NCBI RefSeq assembly: GCF_029852145.1
Contig: NC_079973.1
Span: 13,412,385-13,476,384, forward strand
Length of the DNA: 64,000 bases
Source of the DNA: Microplitis mediator
Taxonomy: Eukaryota > Arthropoda > Insecta > Hymenoptera > Braconidae
Direction of reading: 5' to 3'
Of this stretch, positions 35,786 through 48,456 are shown in pieces. The notes below the pieces were generated by a model, which saw only the letters and a list, made by a program, of their open reading frames with translations, ran no database searches and was not told the origin of the DNA. Numbering within the stretch: the stretch's first letter is position 1; every line of letters begins with the position of its first letter. A program made the translations under genes and the position numbers.

Positions 35786-37185
35786 TTATTGCACGCCTCG
35801 GACGCGATAGCGGGAGAGGTTGTGCTCTATAATCGACTTGTCGTGAAAACGGGATTTTTCTACCTTTAATCATTTCTGCTAATTTCATAAATCACCTCTG
35901 TGGAAAAAAAAGTACACCAATTTTTTTTTTTTTTTTTTTTATTTATTTAAAGTCGCATCAACTACAGTGGTTATTAGCGACACTTATTTACCGCTTCTGT
36001 ATATAATGTACTAGCTAATCGATAATTTGACATTTTGCATATCGAGGTTAAACTTAAATTAAGATATGTCAATAGTCGCTGTAATCTAAATCGGTAAAAT
36101 CGGAATTTTATTGATCATTAGAGCTTCGCCTCAACCGCACAATTAAGGAGGTTCATCGGATAATCACTTTTCTTACAACATCTTTCAATTTTTAAATACA
36201 AATACTTTGAAGTGTCCTGTATACGCAGGAATTTTTTAAAATAGTCCTTGCGGTAGTAAATTTCGAAATATTAACAATTGAAAATCGTACGTTTAACATG
36301 CATTCCCTATGTTGACCGTAGTTAGAGTGAGAATTTTATTAAATAACAATCATACTTTTCTTACAACATTTTGCACGCCTCAGACGCGATAGCGGGAGAG
36401 GTTGTGCTCTATAATCGACTTGCCGTGAAAACGGGATTTTCCTATCTTTAATCATTTCTGGTGATTGCATAAATCACCTCTGTGGAAATAAAAGTACACC
36501 AATGTCTAGAGAAAATTCTAAAGAATAATTTGGATTTAATTAAAAATTTCATTCAGCCACACTATAATAAGAAAAAAATTATTTAACATGAGACTAATAG
36601 TTGGACGTCAATTGGGATGTCCGTGTGTGAGCAAGATATCTCTCGAAAAACTCAATTAATCAGTCTAATTTTTTTTTCAATAGCTTCAAATTTTAGTAGA
36701 ATAGAAGCCTTTTAAATATTCCTATTGTAGTCCTTCTCGTTCATTTATTATCAATTAAAAACTGAAAACTGATTATGTTTACTAATGCTTAATCCGCCAT
36801 TTTTCCCCCAAAAATATAAGTAGGCATGATTATTATGAAACTTTGCTGATATTGTAAGGCTCCACTTTACCATCAGATAATTTTTTTTTTTTTATTATAT
36901 CGTGTGACAAATCGACTTGTCAACTGTTATCCAATTAACTAAATTAAAAAAAAAAAAAATAAGAAATGTCTAGATGTTTATTAAAAAATTTTGTAATAGA
37001 GAAAAAACATTAATAATTAATTTTATTATAATATGAGCGTTTGAGGGGTGCACTTTTGGATTTTCCAAATTTTACTATATATATTTTATAATTCAACTAA
37101 TCTAATTTTTTTATATATAGTGATACCTAAGCTTACAATTAACCTTCTTATTAAGATAATTTATAGATAAATTGAGAAAAATATA

Positions 37186-37262
37186 GATAGCCTGAACTGG
37201 GATTTGAACTCAGACCATGTTGGAATCGTGCCGAGTGTTCTTTCAGTTAAGCTATCTGGCCC
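37186..37262 (-). ncRNA. tRNA-derived SINE head
   Basis: This is the reverse complement of the 24589 sequence, with boxes AGATAGCTTAACTGAA and GAGTTCAAATCCCAG. Confidence 0.5.
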
Positions 37263-39163
37263 TATACTTGATTCCGTTCAATTTGATCTATAAGTTATTG
37301 AGCCACACCGTCCATCATTTATTTTATTTTTATTTAAATGCTACTACAATTGAAATAATTTTATTGACTTGCACGTTCCTCATTTTTTTTTAAACGAAAC
37401 TTTCATTAATATTGAGTTCTAAATGACGTTAACTTATCTTCCTTATAATTAAATATTCATTAATGGGGGGGGGGGGGTTTAAAGTCGAAAAAAAGCATAT
37501 TTTTGTGATTTTTTCCCGGCGAGATGAGTAATATAATTTCATTGAACTTAATCACATATTATTCTACAACTTTTAAGAATATCAGAAAAAATTTTCAACA
37601 AAAAATATTGATTAATAAGCTGGTGACGTTGAATCTCCGGAGGCGCCTCGAAAAAAAGTCGTTTTGCGGTGAACATCATAACTCGTTACCTGATCATCGG
37701 AAAAAAAAAAAAATTGATATGCATTTCAAAGTTGATGTATTTCTCGAGGTAACCACGAAGAGTTTTTTTTTTTTTTTTTTTTTTGATTATTTGCGGCACT
37801 TAGAAGTGAAAAACGCGATTTTAGCTCAAAAATCGCGGTTAATTTGTTATTAAAAAATATAAAAAAATGAAAAACAAAAAAAAACTCTTCGTAGTTACCT
37901 GTTGATTTATGTGAAGAAGTAATGTTCAAATTTTCAAAGGGATCGGTTCAGTACATTTTGAGTTATGATGTTCACGGACTTTAAAAATAATGCTTTCGGG
38001 AAAATCCATTTAAAGTTTTTTATTCGTGAAAATTTTAAATAAACTATCAATCAAAAAATATGAATTTTTATACTTATATTGAGTCATCAGTTTACATCCT
38101 TTGAAAGACACACTGCCGGAGAAAGGGATTCGAAAGAACAAAGAAAATTGCAGCTGATTTTTACTAGGGGTATGTAGGGACAGGTCGGGCAGGTATAAAA
38201 ATCAGGTATACCGGCCGGTCATTTGAAACGCCGTAACTCCGTTAGTTTTACTCGGATTGATTTAGAATTTGTACACAATATTCTCGACATATTGTTCATT
38301 CAGAAAAAAAATTTAAAAAAAAATTTTTTTTTAATAATTTTGAAACCCTACCCCCCCCCCCCTTAATACGAAGTATCAGAAGTAAAGTATATACTTTATA
38401 TGAAAAAAAAATCTGATAAAATTATAGAATATTTTTTTTAAAGATATTCTGATAATTTATGCAAATTAATTATTATAAATTTTTAAATAATAATTTTACC
38501 TTAGATGAAATAATAAACTATCTATTAATTTTTCGTTCAGAAAAAAAACGTTAGGAAAATTTTTGTTTTTCTTAAAAAAAAAATGATCACCCAGATAGTC
38601 GAGGTGCGGGGAACTACCACCATATCCCGGAGGATGGCAGATGCCATCATCGTCCGTGACCCGGAGATTCGAAACTCAGTCCGAGAGTCTCGCTCTCTTC
38701 CCGGTTCGAATATGGGGACTGCCACAAGAATACGGAGAACGACATGCGTCATTAACGTCCGTGCCCGACGCTTAAGACCTATTCATTGGACTCTCACAGA
38801 GGTGACATTAACACGACATTGGAAATCTTATATATTCTAACTACTGTTATGACGAGTACATGTGAGAAGCGCTACAAGCAGCGCCATCTACCACAGATTC
38901 GCGAAGTAACTTCTGAAAATTTATATATATACTATATATATTTTATAATTCAACTTATCTAATTTTTTTACGTATAGTGAAACCTAAGCTTACAATTAAC
39001 CTTCTTAATAAGACGATTTATTGGGATCCGTGGGAGGGGCGTGGCTTAAAATTTGACCGTCTGGTGGTAGAAAACCTAACTAGCGATTGTAGGATTATAG
39101 TATCAGCTGATCCGTTAAAGTACACGTTGATGTAAATAAAAAGTAATTAATTGAGAAATAAAA

Positions 39164-40820
39164 ATGCGTGTGTCTATCCAAGAAATATGTAAATTTGGTT
39201 CTTCTACCCCCAATAGTAGAAACTTTATTGGTGGCGAAAATATAATTGATCGTGGTCATATATTAAATTGTGGTATCGTAAATAATAATAGTGAGAGTGA
39301 TGTTTACCACCTTCTCGCATTTTGTTTACAAACAACAAGTTTAAAAAATGAACCTCACGAAATTAATGGCCAAATTTCAAAAGATGGCAAAATAATTGGT
39401 ATGGAATGTTCATGTAAAGCTGGATTAGGAGGTACTTGCAAGCATATTGTGGGAGTGCTTTTGTTCTGTAACCGGTAATTATGACTTTTGATTTTTAAGT
39501 ATTAAAATAAGTTCTTTCATAATTATTAAAATAATGACCTTATACATTATTTATGTAATAATTTTATCTTTTTGCTCTTTCAGAAATGATCTGGAGAGTT
39601 TAAAAAATATCACTTGCACACCCTCGCAAATTTGAATCACGGTGGAAACACCGTAGAAGTGTAAACACCGTGGATCCACCGGGGTTACACGGTGGGTTTG
39701 TTCCATTTCACCACCGGGTATACACAGTGTATCCACTGTGATTACGCGGTGTATCCACCGTGATTCCAGGGTGGCTTGACCACTGTGTATACACGGTGTT
39801 TCCACTGTGATTACGCAGTGTATCCACCGTGAATCCACGGAGGCTTTGTGCTATTTCACCACCGTGGTTCCACGGTGTATCCACCGCGTAATCACAGTGG
39901 AAACACCGTGTATACACAGTGGTCAAGCCACCGTGGAATCACGGTGGATACACCGCGTAATCACAGTGGTAAAATGGAACAAACCCACCGTGTTTCCACC
40001 GTGATTCAAATCTGCGAGGGCAGATAAAAAATGTGTTTGGAGTGCTCCACATAAATCAGCCCTTGAAAAATACGATATGAAGCCTTTACTGGAGCTCAAT
40101 TGTTTTGATGTAAAAAAAAAAAAAGTTTTGAGGGAAAATTAAAAAAAAATAAACTGCAATTAGAGAACTCTGAAACTACGACACCTACAAAAGAAGCTGA
40201 TGATATGTCTTTGGCTTTAAATACTTCTAATCAACTTGATGGAACTGATGATGATTATGAAGAAAATTTTCGTAAGATAATGGTTGAAGATAACCCTTTA
40301 TCAGCGTTAGCAAAACATATGTAAATAATTTTTCATCTTAATTAATTTGAAAAAATTTTTTTATTGATTTTTTTTTGTAAATAGTTTACACTATGAATTT
40401 AATATTTTATGTTGGAATTAAGTTACAGTGAGATTATCATTATTCACTCGATCTATTGAACTTGTTGTTTATCTTTTAGTGAATGAGAATTTGACTAATT
40501 AAATGTTGTTTCCCTTTGTTTTTTTTTTAATACTAACTTGCAGGTCTGGAAGACATGCAACTTTGCAAGAAATTAATCATGATGACAATAATAATTTACT
40601 TTTACGCCCCGAAAACATTGGAGCAATTATTATTAATCAGAAGACATCACAATTACTTACAGATGTGAAAAATTTTCATAAAATTGATCCCATTAACACT
40701 TGTTGTTCCGCAGTTTTTAATCGATTGTCTGCAGATGCGATAACGATTTGTTCTAAAAGTACAGAGTTTTACTCTGTATGGCTAAGTGGACGAGAACATC
40801 GTATAACTGCCAGCAGAGCT
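39164..40820 (+). pseudogene. SWIM zinc-finger/YqaJ-like protein, broken
   Basis: Exon 1 (39164-39474) starts MRVSIQEICKFG and ends with a SWIM motif, CSCKAGLGGTCKH (CxC...CxH). Donor CG|GTAATT. Exon 2 from 39584 (after TTTCAG) reads NDLESLKNITC and is cut by the 39621-40020 element. It resumes as DKKCVWSAPHKSALEKYDMK. A poly-A run near 40112 is followed by a stop at 40140; the downstream acidic segment to 40320 is in another frame, so there is a small indel. Exon 3 (40544-40820, after ACTTGCAG) holds a linker, then WLSGREHRITAS, the start of the YqaJ/lambda-exonuclease-like fold. The nuclease core after RITAS is missing. The family is multicopy in insects and linked to transposons. Confidence 0.7.
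39621..40020. mobile_element. CCC-type element with CACGGTGG keyword, CA duplication
   Basis: The TIRs are CCCTCGCAAATTTGAATCAC on the left and the inverted CCCTCGCAGATTTGAATCAC on the right. CA flanks both ends (39619-39620 and 40021-40022). The whole 400 bp is a near-palindrome made of words such as TCCACCGTGATTCCACGGTG, GTGTATACAC and CGCGTAATCACAGTGG. Exact removal rejoins exon 2 as TCTDKKCVW. Confidence 0.9.
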
Positions 40821-41037
40821 TTTTTTTTTAAATCAAGTTCAATATTTATTTATTTAAAATTTAACTTAAAGCTTATGTCCCTTGAAAATATTAAATTTTA
40901 AATAAAAAAAAGATTGTTGTCATAGAAATGACAGTTATCATTTGGTTAAGTATCCTACAATCGTTAGTACAAAATTTGACCACCAGAAAGCGTATTTAAA
41001 TGCTCAGTTTCCCAATAGATAAATTGTGAAAACATAG

Positions 41038-41112
41038 ATAGCCTGAACTGGGATTCGAACTCAGACCATATTGGAATCGTACCGAGTGCTCTTCCAGTTG
41101 AGCTATCTGGCC
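41038..41112 (-). ncRNA. tRNA-derived SINE head
   Basis: On the minus strand it has GGCCAGATAGCTCAACTGGA and GAGTTCGAATCCCAG. The 8.3-kb element starts just 3' of its 5' end (plus-strand 41116). Confidence 0.55.
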
Positions 41113-41685
41113 CTACACAGAAAAAAAGGATACCTTGGCGCAAGAAATTTTTTCTTGCCGCATGAATATGTTTTGCAATTTTGAATGAAAACGAAAATTT
41201 TCTTGGTTCAAGAAAAAAATTTTCTCAAATTTAGTCATCTTGGCATAAGATTTTTTTTTTATTCAACCGATATAATATATGTTTCTTGAAGTAAGAAATA
41301 TTTTCTTAAAGTGAGAAAAATAAATATTTTGCCTCAATGTATAATCAATTGTCCGAAAAGTAAAATATTCTTTGTTTAAGAATAATTTATTTTGAATCGA
41401 GATAATTTGTGACTCGAGTCAAGAATTAAAAGTACTCGACTCAATGGTAAGAAATATCTTGGTTCAAGTATTTTGTTGTGTTGCAGCGAGTAAGCGTAGA
41501 CGTTTGAACCAACAGCAACTGCGTTCACGGCCCAACGCAAAAATTCTCTTGGGAAAGCTAACTACTACTATACTAAAGTGGCGGTAGTGTAGACTCTACA
41601 TTGTACAGTGTGCTTATTGGATATAGGTAAAGTAAACGAACGTTCAGGGAATGATCGGATGGCATAACTGGTAAAGCTCTCGCGT

Positions 41686-43704
41686 AATTCCTTTGACATC
41701 AACAAAGCTACCCGTGTCATTGATGAATTTCTGATCGGTGATCCAATAGACAAATTAAATGTGATCGGTGAATTCTACCAGTCAATAAATGCTCCAAGAT
41801 ATCGCAATGAAGGCTCCAGACACAAAGAGCTCGTTGACAAAGAAGCTGAGAATATTAAAACCCTACTGGACAGCAGAAGAGCTGATGACACCACTCTTAC
41901 TACTTTTTCGAGTAACAACAGTGCCCTGAACCCAACAACAGTAACTGAAGAAGAGCTCCCCTTTACGAATTACGCCCAACTGCACAATATACTCAGGAAG
42001 CTGCCAAATAAAACCTCAAGTGGTCCAGATGAAATACCATCTATCATCCTCAAGCACCTACCACCAAGACTTATCAGAGACCTGGTCATAATTTTCAATA
42101 ACGCAACCAATTTTACCTACTTTCCTACTGCTTGGAAAAGTGCTAAGGTTCTGCCAATTCTAAAAAAGGATAAAGATCCTGGTAAGCCTACTAGCTATAG
42201 ACCTATCAGCTTCACCTCAAATCTGGGCAAAGTGTTTGAAATAGTTATAAACAACAATGTAGTTAAAGTCTGCCGTGACAAAAAAATAATGCATGATCAT
42301 CAGTTCGGCTTCAGGGCAAAACACAGTACAACTCATGCCATCCATAAGATCCAGGATCTACTGGTGAATCACCTAAGTGAAAATCTCAGAGTAGCAGCTG
42401 CCCTAATAGATCTTGAGAAGGCCTTTGATTCAGTCTGGATCAACGGCCTAATATTTAGGCTAAAAAAATTCGGCTTTCCTCTCTGGGTAGTTCTACTGAT
42501 TGTCGATATGATCCTGGGAAGAACCTTCCATATATGGGACGGCGTCAACCGCTCCAAAAAAACGTACAAAATCCTCGAAGGTCTTCAACAGGGTACGGTG
42601 AACTCACCAGTACTCTTCTGTATCTTCACGATGGCAATTCTGAATCTATTTGGACTAAATAAGGACCCTAAATTATTTGCTGTGGCGTATGGTCGTCTGC
42701 ACCTAATAATTGGAATTGCAGGTAAAAACCCAGCAACCTTACAAAGCAACCTAAAAAACCTGGTAGATAAAATAAATGCTTTCTACAGAACCTGGAATCT
42801 ACGTCTGAACCCGGATAAATACGAAACGATCGTCTTCAGACGCGTATCCAATCATTTAAGTAAAAAAGCAATGATACAGATAAAAGGCTTTCAAATATCT
42901 ACACCATCCCCAAATACTGGCGAAGAAGTAATTATTCCACATAAAACTACTGTCAAATACCTAGGAGTCCATATAGATCATCTGCTGAGACTGAGAGACC
43001 ACCCAGACATTCAACTGGCCAAGGCAAAGGCAGCATTCAAGGCGAACAGCAGAATTTTTCACAAGAACTTAACAAGGAGAGCAAAAATCATCTGTTACCT
43101 TCTTCTAGTCAGGCCGATCCTGACATATGCGGCTCCAATCTGGTGGAACACCAGTGCGGCAGTCATGGAAAACTTCCGCGTTTTTGAAAGGAAGTGTATC
43201 AGAACTTGCATCAGGGCCCACAGATCAGCAGAATCAAATTTCAACAAGTACATCAGCAACAAGGACATTTACAATATTGCCATGATTCCCAGAATAGACA
43301 ATCACATCATCAAACTCATCAGAGACTATTTCAGTAAGTTACCGCAAATAAATAACACCGCCATCAATAATCTAGCCATCTTTAGTGAAGAGGATTTAAA
43401 CAAACATAATGAAACTGGACTTCTCCCTCCTCAAGCATTCCTTCTGCTTGATCATAAAGGCATAATCCAGGATGAAAATAACGTACCAGTTATATATCAC
43501 TGGAAGCGCCATAAAGCTCGAAAGAAAATTGAGTTCTCCGCTGATGACATTAAGAAAAGATGGTTTGATTTTAATTACTCAAGGGCACTCCCCTTGGTCG
43601 ACAGTCTGGACGCTCACCGTCTGAGCGACAACTATTGGTGGTTAACCGAGGAGTCAAGGCACCGCAAGGAGCTGAGAAGACGTCTACGTCGTGTAACTGC
43701 CTAA
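41686..43704 (+). pseudogene. Non-LTR reverse transcriptase ORF fragment
   Basis: The frame has no native ATG (GTG at 41761 lies inside it) and stops at TAA 43702-43704. RT signatures in order: KVLPILKKDKDP...SYRPISFTS; HQFGFRAKHSTTHAI; LIDLEKAFDSVW (motif A, about 42400-42437); LQQGTVNSPVLF (motif B, about 42580-42618). The block where FAYADD is expected reads LFAVAYGRLHLII (about 42667-42705), so both catalytic Asp of motif C are lost. The thumb segment VKYLGVHID and the LVRPILTYAAPIWW segment follow, then a basic C-terminus. This is the jockey-superfamily layout without RNase H. The copy is dead. Confidence 0.9.
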
Positions 43705-44109
43705 TTGGTAGTGTTTTGTATATAGTGTATATAGTGTACATAGACTATTATTATCATTAATATTAAGGAAAAAAAAAAAAAAAACGAAACTAGTAAGTTA
43801 AAGTGGTTTTTTTTAAGGGGATCGTCTTTTCCACTTATTTATTTAAAAATAAAACGAAACAATGTGTGTTTGACTATAAGAATTAAAATAAATAAAACTC
43901 AAAGAAGCACATAATTATAAACCTCAAAAGAAATCAGTATTGGCCCTAAGCTGCTCCAATCAAGGAGACGAAGTGGCCAAAATATATTATAAATTCTTAT
44001 TAATAAAAACATGTATGGCTAGTTTTTAAGTAAATTTTGCTGCCTGTAATATATTAAAATTTTGTATTTCCCTAATCGCAAATAAACTTCTTTAGAAAAA
44101 AAAAAAAAA
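41686..44109 (+). mobile_element. 5'-truncated jockey-like non-LTR retrotransposon
   Basis: It is flanked by a perfect 15-bp duplication, GTAAAGCTCTCGCGT, at 41671-41685 and 44110-44124. It ends in an A run (44097-44109). The element is open from its first base, so the endonuclease and ORF1 regions are absent through incomplete reverse transcription. A 3' UTR of about 400 bp follows the ORF. Confidence 0.9.
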
Positions 44110-44516
44110 GTAAAGCTCTCGCGTGATGCCGAATTGGTCTGGGTTCGATTCCTACCATGAGTAAACTATTTATTTTTTCTTAAGTTGTTCATAAACCATT
44201 AATCGGAGGATGTTTATTTCTTATCCCCCTCTACTGCCGTATCGTGATATTCTGAATATACACATATTGGCAGGGAGCCTAGTATATGGTGGGGACAACT
44301 GAAACGATCGCAGCGCTCGCTGTGGATAGAATTTCGTTAAATCATGCTCTCTTTGAATATAAACACGTGAAAATTAAGTTTAAAAATAGTTCATAATAGT
44401 TATTGTGTCGTTAATGTTTGCCTTTGCTCATCGTTTGAGATTAAAACAATATTTTATAATTTATTGATTCAAATCCGGTTTGGATAATGATTTTTATCAT
44501 TGCCTAAAAATTATTT

Positions 44517-44632
44517 TTAACCCTTCGTTACTCGCGATATACGGTGATTCCCTGTACAACACTACTTAAGCTAATAGAGTTGGCGTGAATATGAGTGAGA
44601 CACCAGAGAAAGCGCGTGTAACGGAAGGTTAA
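44517..44632. mobile_element. 116-bp TTAA MITE
   Basis: TTAACCCTTCGTTACTCGCG and inverted TTAACCTTCCGTTACACGCG form 20-bp TIRs beginning with TTAA. The piggyBac-like target site is the only hint of class. Confidence 0.65.
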
Positions 44633-45812
44633 AAAAACATTATATTTTTTTAGTTACGATTTACAAGCAAATTATCATGAATTAAAATAAAATTATTTTC
44701 TTCAATTTTGTTAAAAAACTCAATTGACTGTTTTACTATTTTTTAAACCATTATAATTGTAGTTGTCATATATTATTTGATTTGATTTTATCGGTTAACC
44801 TTATTCTATTCTAAAATAATAGTGTTTATTATTTATTAAAATTTTTTGTACTTAATTTTTTTATCGAAATATATTCAATTTAATTTTCTCTATCAAAAAT
44901 ACAATTACACTTTTTTATTTATATGATTATAAATTTTTATATTTTGATTTTATAACGAATTTTTATTTTTTACACTGATTTTATATATCTTTTATAATTC
45001 TCGAGCATGATTTTTTGTAGCCATCAGATGTCGTTTTCGTCGCGCTCCCTGCCAATAATTTCCTGCTTCAAAACATTTAATATTTATACTAGGTTAAATT
45101 CACTCAAAAATATAGGACGATATATTTTTTCAAGTAGAGTCATTTATTTTCTTGAATCGAGACTACATTTTTTTTAAGTCAAGAAAAAAAATCATCAATG
45201 GAAGAATTTTATGTTTTCCGTGAAGTAAATATTTGCATGATTCAAGAAAAGTTATTTTATTAAGTTAAGATTATAATTTATTTAAATCAAAATTAAAATT
45301 TTCTCATTACAATAGACCGTTGTCTTGAGTCGATAATGTAGTTTTCTCAAACTGAGAGTAAATGTTCTTCTGCCACGCAAAAAAAGTTCTTGGTTTGAGA
45401 TGTTGATATATTGTGACAATTTACTATACTCACCAACCAAGACAGAAAAGTATCTTGTTTCGATAGTTTTTTTTACTTAGTTGGAAACAAAATAAATTTG
45501 ATTTAAAATAATTATTCTTGAATTAAGATTATTTAACTTGAATTAAAATTTAATTATTCTTGACACAATATTTCTATAGTTGTAAAATATTAACTTAAAA
45601 ACTACATTAAATATTTATTTGCTGGATCGGGATGGTGAAAGAAATAATAAGTCACTGATTTGGTGTATTGTCCATATTTAATAAAAATAAATCGCAGATA
45701 ATAGCGTAGAGTACAAGAGTCGATCACGAGTTTTATTAGAGCACTTATTAAACATTATTTGATTGCAGTTGAGTTTAATTGAGTTAATATAAATTGCATG
45801 GCACCGTACACA

Positions 45813-48456
45813 CCCTAGCGGTTTTGGTGCCACCGTGAGAACTCGGAAAAAACTCGACAGAAACTCGGTGTTTCGAGGGTGTTTTCGCGGTAGGAACGTG
45901 GCGTTTCGTGTGCAATTACGACACGGAGTTTTTACGGAGTTTTCACCGTGTTTTTGAAGAGTTTTGCCAGTTTTCTCTTGGAGTTTAGTTGGTGTTTTCT
46001 TCGAGTTTCGTCGGTGTTATCACGGACTTTTGTTAGTGTTTTATCGGAGTTCTTTGGGTGTTTCCTTGTAGTTTAGTCAGAGTTTTCACAGATTCTAGCG
46101 CTTTTAGCGCCACCGTAGAAATTCGAAAAAAACTCCAGCGAAACTCGGTGTTTCGAGGGAGTTTTGACGGTGTTTTCATGGCAGAAACGCGGTATTCTTG
46201 TATACAGTTACGACACGGAGTTTTTGCGGAGTTTTGTTGGTGTTTTTACTGACTTTCGTTGGTTTTCTCTCAGAGTTTTATTGGTGTTCTCTTGGAGTTT
46301 CGTCGGTATTATCACGCAGTTTTCTTGGTGTTTTGTAGGAGTTTTTAATGTGTTTCTTTGTAGTTTAGTCAGAGTTTTTACGGATTCTCACGCTTTTAGC
46401 GCCACCGTAAGAATTCGGAAAAAACTCGATTGAAACTGGGTGCACTAAAGGAGTTTTGACGGCATTTTCATGGTAGATACGCAGTATTTTTGTATAGAGT
46501 TACGACACGGAGTTTTGTCGGTGTTCTTGCTGAGTTTCTTGGGTATTCTTTTGGAGTTTCATAGGTGTTTTCGCGGAGTCGTCTTTGGGCTTGCTCGGAA
46601 TTTCTATGGTGGTTTTTTATGGTTTTTGCGGAGTATGTTGAGGGTTCTTTCGTCGTTTTGGTAGTGGTAACTTAGAGTTTGTGTGGCATATTTATGACAT
46701 TTTGAAATAAAAAACTTGAACATTTACACTATCGGTGGTGTCCTAGTTAAAAAAGAGAATTAAAGAAGATTAAAAATTAATTGAATCCTTTTTAATTCTC
46801 CGCAGAGAATAAAATAAAATTAAAAAGAATTCAAATTTAGCAATTTTCAACACTTTTTAATCGTCTTCAGAGAATTAAATAGAAAATTAAATAGAAAAAA
46901 AAACCACACCGTGGACTTCAAATTTTTTACATTGTTTGGATGTCCTTAACAATTTCAAAGTTTTAGGTTATACATTTAGAATATAAAAATGATAATTATG
47001 ATTATAAAATCAATCTAATACGTTGATAAATTTACTAAATTAATATAAATACATAGAAGAGATTAATATAAATAAATTAAATAAATCAATAACATTTAAT
47101 TAAAAAAATTCATATAAATTTATTTAAGAAATAATATTTAATAAATTAATATAATCAAATTACAAGTTTAAATTCAATTAATTACTTTTATTATAAAATT
47201 AACAATTTTTAATAAAAGTAATGAAATACTTTAAACCATTTGAATAGTTTAAAATTTTAATGACAGGTACTATTCACTTATAGTTACAATTTAATATTAT
47301 CACTTATTAATTATCATAATTAATTCATTCACATTATAAAATAAACAATTTAAAATAAATGTAATATTTGTTTTGATCGCCCACAATCGAATTTCCACGA
47401 TAGTATGGAGTCTTTTATACATTTTAAATATTAATTTTCACAGAATTGTTATTTATCGTACTACTTTTTAATCACGATAATAAACTATTTATTACACCAC
47501 TAATTTAGCATGTAATAAATTATATATAAACGAATTCATATAAAATTATTTGTATTATATAGTTATTATTATGTTTAATTACACAACACTTTACTTAGCA
47601 AATTTTTATCATGAATTTGAGGTTATTTAGTATATTATGTAAATGTAAATATATCTTGACGAAGACAGTACATAGGTGGATGTAATGTTTAATCAGGGTA
47701 TCACTTCTAAGTCATCGATTATTCTTTAATCAAATGAATTATTTAACATAAACCAATATGATCAATAATTTAATTAAAAAATAGATTTACTTGTAATTAC
47801 AGAGACATGCATTTTATAATTAGTACTTTATTCTTATTTGAAATAAATTTTTCAATTGAAAAACAAAATATCATTTACTTTGAAACAACGTTTTTTATGA
47901 TCAAATTCTAGTATACAATATAATATATATACTTAATACCGTTGGAAAGCCGTGAATCTATCAAAAAAATTCCCAGAATATATCGACAGTACACCCTCAA
48001 AACTCCGCAAAAACTCCAACAAAACCCCGTGTCAAAGCCGTTAAAACGCCGACGATACACCGATGAAACTCCGCGAAAACCCTAACAAAAATCCGGAGAA
48101 ACACCGACAAAACTCCGAGTGTCAAAGCCGCTAAAACTCCGACGATACACCGACGAAACTCCGCGAAAACCCTAACAAAACTCCGGAGAAACACCGACAA
48201 AACTCCAAGAATACACCGGCAAAACACCGACGAAAGTCCAAAAAAAAACCGTGAAAACTCCAGGTAAACACCGACTAAACTCGAAGAAAACACGAGAGAA
48301 ACCTTGTCTCGTAACTGCACAAGAAACGCCGCCCTTCTACCATCAAAACACCGTCGTAACTCCGTCGATACACTGTGGAAACACTGTAAAGGAGTAAACA
48401 CCGTAGAAACTCCGTGTTTTCACCACGTTTCTACGGTGTCGTCACAACCGCTAGGG
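45813..48456. mobile_element. CCC-type element with CGGAGTTTT/AAAACTCCG keyword, CA duplication
   Basis: The ends CCCTAGCGGTTTTGGTGCC and inverted CCCTAGCGGTTGTGACGAC are flanked by CA (45811-45812 and 48457-48458). The left 870 bp repeats GGAGTTTTGTCGGTGTTTT-like words. The right 450 bp repeats the inverse AAACTCCGACGATACACCG. The 46700-47990 centre is AT-rich filler. Frames across the arms (FVGVFTEF-like repeats) are artefacts of the keyword. Confidence 0.85.

Larger units (their letters stand above)
39022..41014 (+). mobile_element. TIR transposon carrying a SWIM/YqaJ-type gene, AT duplication
   Basis: The left end TGGGATCC... and the right end inverted TGGGAAACTG begin TIRs that share TCTGGTGGT and CTAACGATTGTAGGAT about 35-60 bp in. 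Target AT lies at 39020-39021 and 41015-41016. Removing the element restores the unit U sequence TTTATAGATAAATTG. Repbase ISL2EU (IS4EU) elements have 2-bp duplications and carry a YqaJ-nuclease protein alongside a transposase. Only the accessory gene is visible here, so this copy is non-autonomous. The class assignment is inference. Confidence 0.65.
35786..41115 (-). repeat. Unit U, minus-strand copy (interrupted)
   Basis: The end GCACGCCTCGGACGCGATAG appears twice (35793 and 36373), separated by the 15251-type repeat. The unit then runs inverted: 36390-37075 segment, tRNA-like head (37186-37262), G run (37464-37479), AT tail, GGTATACCGGCCGGTC (38207), GC core (38583-38840) and TA spacer. 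It is broken at 39021 by the SWIM/YqaJ transposon and resumes at 41015 with a second tRNA-like head (41038-41112), then is broken again at 41115. Confidence 0.8.
41655..44165 (+). ncRNA. tRNA-like sequence split by a LINE
   Basis: The 5' part CGGATGGCATAACTGGTAAAG (A-box-like, 41656-41685) and the 3' part GAATTGGTCTGGGTTCGATTCC (B box, 44110-44160) belong together once the LINE and one copy of its 15-bp duplication are removed. The 3' half closely matches the 53755 tRNA-like copy. Confidence 0.5.

Noticed and set aside
39551..40004. Frames with HRVITVDT-like repeats
   Set aside because: They run across the CACGGTGG-keyword element, which splits a real exon.
45850..48401. Frames with VGVFTEF/VGVLSVF-like repeats
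   Set aside because: They are produced by the AAAACTCCG keyword array on both strands; no start context or family signature.
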